NCBI RefSeq assembly: GCF_935822925.1
Contig: NZ_CAKXZS010000008.1
Span: forward strand, 62,001-126,000
Origin: Mesorhizobium ventifaucium
GTDB taxonomy: Bacteria > Pseudomonadota > Alphaproteobacteria > Rhizobiales > Rhizobiaceae
Direction: 5' to 3'
DNA: 64,000 nucleotides
Each line of letters starts with the position of its first letter. Within the stretch, counting starts at the first letter, position 1. The notes below the pieces were generated by a model. The model did not search any database. It was not told the DNA's origin and saw only the letters and a list, made by a program, of their open reading frames with translations. Made by a program: the position numbers and the translations under genes. This document shows positions 62,027 to 64,000 of the stretch, piece after piece.

Positions 62027-62407
62027 TTGATTGCCGGTATCGATCATCTCGTGCTGACGGTTAGCTCCGTCGAAGGCACCTGCGCCTTCTATCAGCGCGT
62101 GCTTGGCTTCAAGCGCGTCGACACACCGAACCTGCCGACGGCGCTGCTTTTCGGATCGCAGAAGATCAATGTGCATGAGGCAGGCCACACTTTCGAGCCA
62201 AAGGCCAAGGCGCCGACTCCAGGCTCCGCTGATTTCTGTCTGATCGCCGCCCGCCCGCTCGCAGAGATATGCGCCAGCCTGGCTGCCAACGGCGTGGCGA
62301 TAGAAGTCGGGCCAGTCGAGCGGATCGGAGCCCGTGGCCCGATGATATCAGTCTATTTCCGCGATCCGGACGGCAATCTCGTCGAGATCAGCGATTACAA
62401 CAGGTAA
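62027..62407 (+). CDS. VOC-family (glyoxalase-like) protein
   Basis: 126 residues from TTG 62027, the first codon of LIAGIDHLVLTVSSVEGTCAFY, with ACGAGGCG upstream; no ATG fits the conserved N-terminus. The vicinal oxygen chelate fold is shown by IDHLVLTV, FYQRVLGF, NVHEAGH and VYFRDPDGNLVEISDY. The metal ligands expected are His in DHLVL, His in HEAGH and Glu in LVEI. Members act as dioxygenases, glyoxalases or thiol transferases; the substrate is not clear. Confidence 0.9.
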   Translation: MIAGIDHLVLTVSSVEGTCAFYQRVLGFKRVDTPNLPTALLFGSQKINVHEAGHTFEPKAKAPTPGSADFCLIAARPLAEICASLAANGVAIEVGPVERIGARGPMISVYFRDPDGNLVEISDYNR

Positions 62408-62524
62408 CCGGTATTTTTGGCGAGAACGAAGTGCGTCGGCAAGGTCGGCTTGCGGGCAACCGTGTTCACGCCTGCCGCAGCCATCATCCAGGTGCGACGC
62501 GCTTTAGTTTGCCAAAGCCACAGC

Positions 62525-63028
62525 TCAGGCCAGTTCCGCTTCCACAGGGCAGTCGAGGCAAGCGGTATAGTTGCAGAGCCGGCAAATACGGTATGCATGG
62601 TCCTCGGTGCTGACGAGCCCACGCAACAGCTTAGCGGCAAGGTTACCGAATTCCTGCAACTCCTCCTGATTTAGAACAGCGAGCGCTGACGCGAGCCCTT
62701 TCTGGCGAGCGGAAAGAATAGCACTGCTGGTCGTCTCGCCCAAAGGAGTGAGCCTTAGCGCTACCGCGCGATGGTCGTCAGGCGCCGAGAACCGAGCCGC
62801 CAATCCATCCGCAACCAGTCGATCGACCAGTCTAACGGTGCCCGAATGAGACAGTGACAATGCGCGACGCAGCCTCTCGATGGACAGGCCCGGTACGTGG
62901 CCAATGAGGGTGATCGCGGAAGCCGCTGGGCCGGGCTCCGGTGCTTTTGCCTGAGCGTCCCGCTGCAAAATGTCCGCAAAGGCGAGCGCTAGAGCGCCAA
63001 TCACATTCTCAATCCTGGAATCGGTCAT
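62525..63028 (-). CDS. MarR-family regulator with Cys-rich C-terminus
   Basis: 167 residues from ATG 63028. The winged helix has LSIERLRRALSLSHSGTVRLVDRLVADGLAARF and DDHRAVALRLTPLGE. The tail carries C149-x2-C152-x4-C157-x2-C160 (ICRLCNYTACLDCPVE), which could bind a metal or act as a thiol switch. It is divergent from the DUF417 gene, with two palindromic operators between. The arrangement suggests it represses the DUF417 operon and itself. Confidence 0.92.
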   Translation of the reverse strand: MTDSRIENVIGALALAFADILQRDAQAKAPEPGPAASAITLIGHVPGLSIERLRRALSLSHSGTVRLVDRLVADGLAARFSAPDDHRAVALRLTPLGETTSSAILSARQKGLASALAVLNQEELQEFGNLAAKLLRGLVSTEDHAYRICRLCNYTACLDCPVEAELA

Positions 63029-63039
63029 CGAGAAAAAAT

Positions 63040-63056
63040 ATATGCTCGGAGCATAT
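63040..63056. promoter_or_regulatory. Operator copy 1 of the MarR / DUF417 locus
   Basis: ATATGCT-CGG-AGCATAT, a perfect 7-bp arm palindrome, 12 bases upstream of the MarR start. Near-identical to copy 2, centre-to-centre distance 36 bases. A MarR dimer is expected to bind each. Confidence 0.8.
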
Positions 63057-63076
63057 ACATCAAGGTCGAATTATTA

Positions 63077-63091
63077 TATGCTTGGAGCATA
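63077..63091. promoter_or_regulatory. Operator copy 2 of the MarR / DUF417 locus
   Basis: TATGCT-TGG-AGCATA, 20 bases upstream of the DUF417 start codon. It differs from copy 1 only at one centre base and one end base. Its position would block the plus-strand promoter. Confidence 0.8.
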
Positions 63092-63111
63092 CAACTCGAA
63101 AGGAGAAGGCC

Positions 63112-63645
63112 ATGTCTACCTCTGCAACCGCCAACGCTCCGTTCGTGGCGCGCATCAATCAAGCTGGCTACCAACTTGCTGCCGTCGGTCGCGCGGTAAC
63201 CCTTTTGGGAGTGGTTCTCCCTCTGCTGTTGATCGGCATCTTGAAATTCACCGCAATCGAGATCGAGGCGCTTAGGCCATTCGTCGAGAATACGCCTTGG
63301 CTGGCATGGCTCTATCCCGCATTCGGATCTGCGGGGGCCTCCTACTTCTTGGGCGTGGTCGAACTGGCCACAGCGTTTCTGCTGATAGCATCTGTCCGCA
63401 GCGTTTGGGCCGGCCTCATAGGGGGTGCCATCGGATCAGTCATCTTCGCGCTGACATCCTCGCAAATGCTCACCCTGCCGATCTGGGAAACGGGTTCCGG
63501 AGGGTTTCCTTTCCTCAATGGGTTAGGTGCCTTTCTGATCAAGGATGTCGCCTTGCTCGGAGTGAGTCTGGTTATATTGGGGGGCAGCCTTCAGCAACTC
63601 GACCGAAAAAATGATCGCAGTGATCAACAACGAATCGAGAGGTGA
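63112..63645 (+). CDS. DUF417 inner-membrane protein (RclC/YkgB-like)
   Basis: 177 residues from ATG 63112 with GAAAGGAGAAGG upstream. Four hydrophobic segments (AVTLLGVVLPLLLIGILKF, YFLGVVELATAFLLIASV, GLIGGAIGSVIFALT, FLIKDVALLGVSLVILG) and LKFTAIEIEALRPFVENTPW fit DUF417, the family of E. coli RclC, part of a reactive chlorine resistance operon. The next gene begins five bases after its stop, so they form one operon under the MarR operators. Confidence 0.92.
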   Translation: MSTSATANAPFVARINQAGYQLAAVGRAVTLLGVVLPLLLIGILKFTAIEIEALRPFVENTPWLAWLYPAFGSAGASYFLGVVELATAFLLIASVRSVWAGLIGGAIGSVIFALTSSQMLTLPIWETGSGGFPFLNGLGAFLIKDVALLGVSLVILGGSLQQLDRKNDRSDQQRIER

Positions 63646-63649
63646 GAGT

Positions 63650-64000
63650 ATGTCTCTACTCGCTATCTGGCGCAGGACGGACGAACCAGGGCACGATGTC
63701 GTGCAGCTAAATCAGACAGATCTCGGCTGGCTCTTGAATGGAGCCGCTGTATACCTATCGGATGCGGGCCCGGCACGTTTGGACTACACTGTGCAACTGG
63801 CCGAAGATTGGACGACCAGATCCGGCAGCGTTCGCGGGTTCATCGGTTCCCAGTCAGTTGATCTCACAATCATCCGCAACGAGACCGGCATCCGCAACGA
63901 GACCGGCATCCGCAACGAGACCGGCATCCGCAGCGAGACCGGCTGGACTATTAATGGGCAGCGGCAGCCGGCGGTTCAGTCGATGGTGGATCTGGACTAC
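63650..64000 (+). CDS. Putative glycolipid-binding domain protein (DUF1089-like), 3' end outside the window
   Basis: ATG 63650 with GAGAGGTGAGAG upstream. The visible 117 residues start MSLLAIWRRTDEPGHDVVQL and continue NGAAVYLSDAGPARLDYTVQ, WTTRSGSVRGFIG and WTINGQRQPAVQSMVDLDY, the pattern of the putative glycolipid-binding family. Between the LTI strand and WTINGQ is an inserted run of four near-identical hexapeptides (IRNETG three times, IRSETG once), coded by an 18-bp tandem repeat. In ordinary members one such turn is expected, so the repeat is an expansion of a loop. The frame is open to the window end. Confidence 0.8.
   Translation, partial: MSLLAIWRRTDEPGHDVVQLNQTDLGWLLNGAAVYLSDAGPARLDYTVQLAEDWTTRSGSVRGFIGSQSVDLTIIRNETGIRNETGIRNETGIRSETGWTINGQRQPAVQSMVDLDY
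63872..63943 (+). repeat. In-frame 18-bp tandem repeat, four units
   Basis: ATCCGCAACGAGACCGGC occurs at 63872, 63890 and 63908, and once more at 63926 with a single change (AGC for AAC). Perfect units in the coding sequence of the glycolipid-binding gene suggest recent slippage. Confidence 0.97.

Overview
This window reads as a chromosomal segment of an alphaproteobacterium of the Rhizobiales, most likely Mesorhizobium or a close Phyllobacteriaceae relative. The basis is high GC throughout, a feuN-feuP-feuQ signalling locus, cytochrome c maturation genes in the rhizobial cycHJKL order, a degP / two-component / glnE / PleC-like kinase block, a single long RelA/SpoT enzyme, an Omp2b/RopA-type porin, and many short palindromic intergenic repeats of the kinds common in rhizobial genomes. 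No phage, transposase or CRISPR array was seen. The taxonomic placement is inference from gene content.

Layout. 1-4.7 kb: the 3' end of an MttB-type methyltransferase gene, small conserved proteins, and groESL behind a perfect CIRCE element. 4.8-8.6 kb: an orphan DUF3168 gene, then a possible Cys/Arg leader peptide, feuN, feuP and feuQ, and a lipoprotein. 8.9-13.4 kb: ccmI-ccmE-ccmF-ccmH, followed on the other strand by a toxin-antitoxin pair whose ParE toxin is cut off at the ccmH stop codon. 13.6-23.1 kb: degP, an OmpR-type regulator and kinase, glnE, and a PleC-like hybrid-free PAS kinase. 23.3-35.3 kb: pepN, an EamA permease preceded by a fossil of a CoxL-type gene, an XRE regulator, a family-4-like uracil-DNA glycosylase, ETF-ubiquinone oxidoreductase, a DUF922 protease-like protein, a membrane EEP protein and AMP nucleosidase. 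35.4-37.7 kb: small exported proteins and repeat-rich spacers, including a perfect 21-bp hairpin inside a 55-residue gene.

37.7-45.8 kb is amino-acid catabolism: a LivK-like binding protein, then a leucine/isovalerate degradation operon on the minus strand (isovaleryl-CoA dehydrogenase, an AT-rich unknown gene, both methylcrotonyl-CoA carboxylase subunits and a frameshifted macro-domain gene), with a TetR regulator upstream. Electrons from the dehydrogenase would pass through ETF to the ETF-QO encoded at 30-32 kb. 46-52.7 kb: an HisC-like aminotransferase, a porin, tRNA-Ser(GCT), a GIY-YIG gene, a porin gene fragment, an alpha/beta hydrolase and a soluble lytic transglycosylase. 53-64 kb: dapA, smpB, a GH25 lysozyme, a divergent HxlR / quinone-oxidoreductase-like pair, a family-5 uracil-DNA glycosylase with a NYN-domain protein, rpoZ-rsh-pyrE, a VOC protein, and finally a divergent MarR / DUF417 / glycolipid-binding-domain locus with two copies of one palindromic operator.

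The most unusual items are the MarR-DUF417-DUF1089 locus at the right edge (duplicated operator, CxxC-x4-CxxC regulator tail, in-frame 18-bp tandem repeats), the hairpin-bearing small gene near 35.7 kb, the AT-rich gene inserted in the leucine operon, and four clear gene remnants or broken genes (parE, coxL, macro domain, porin). Most of the rest is ordinary core chromosome.
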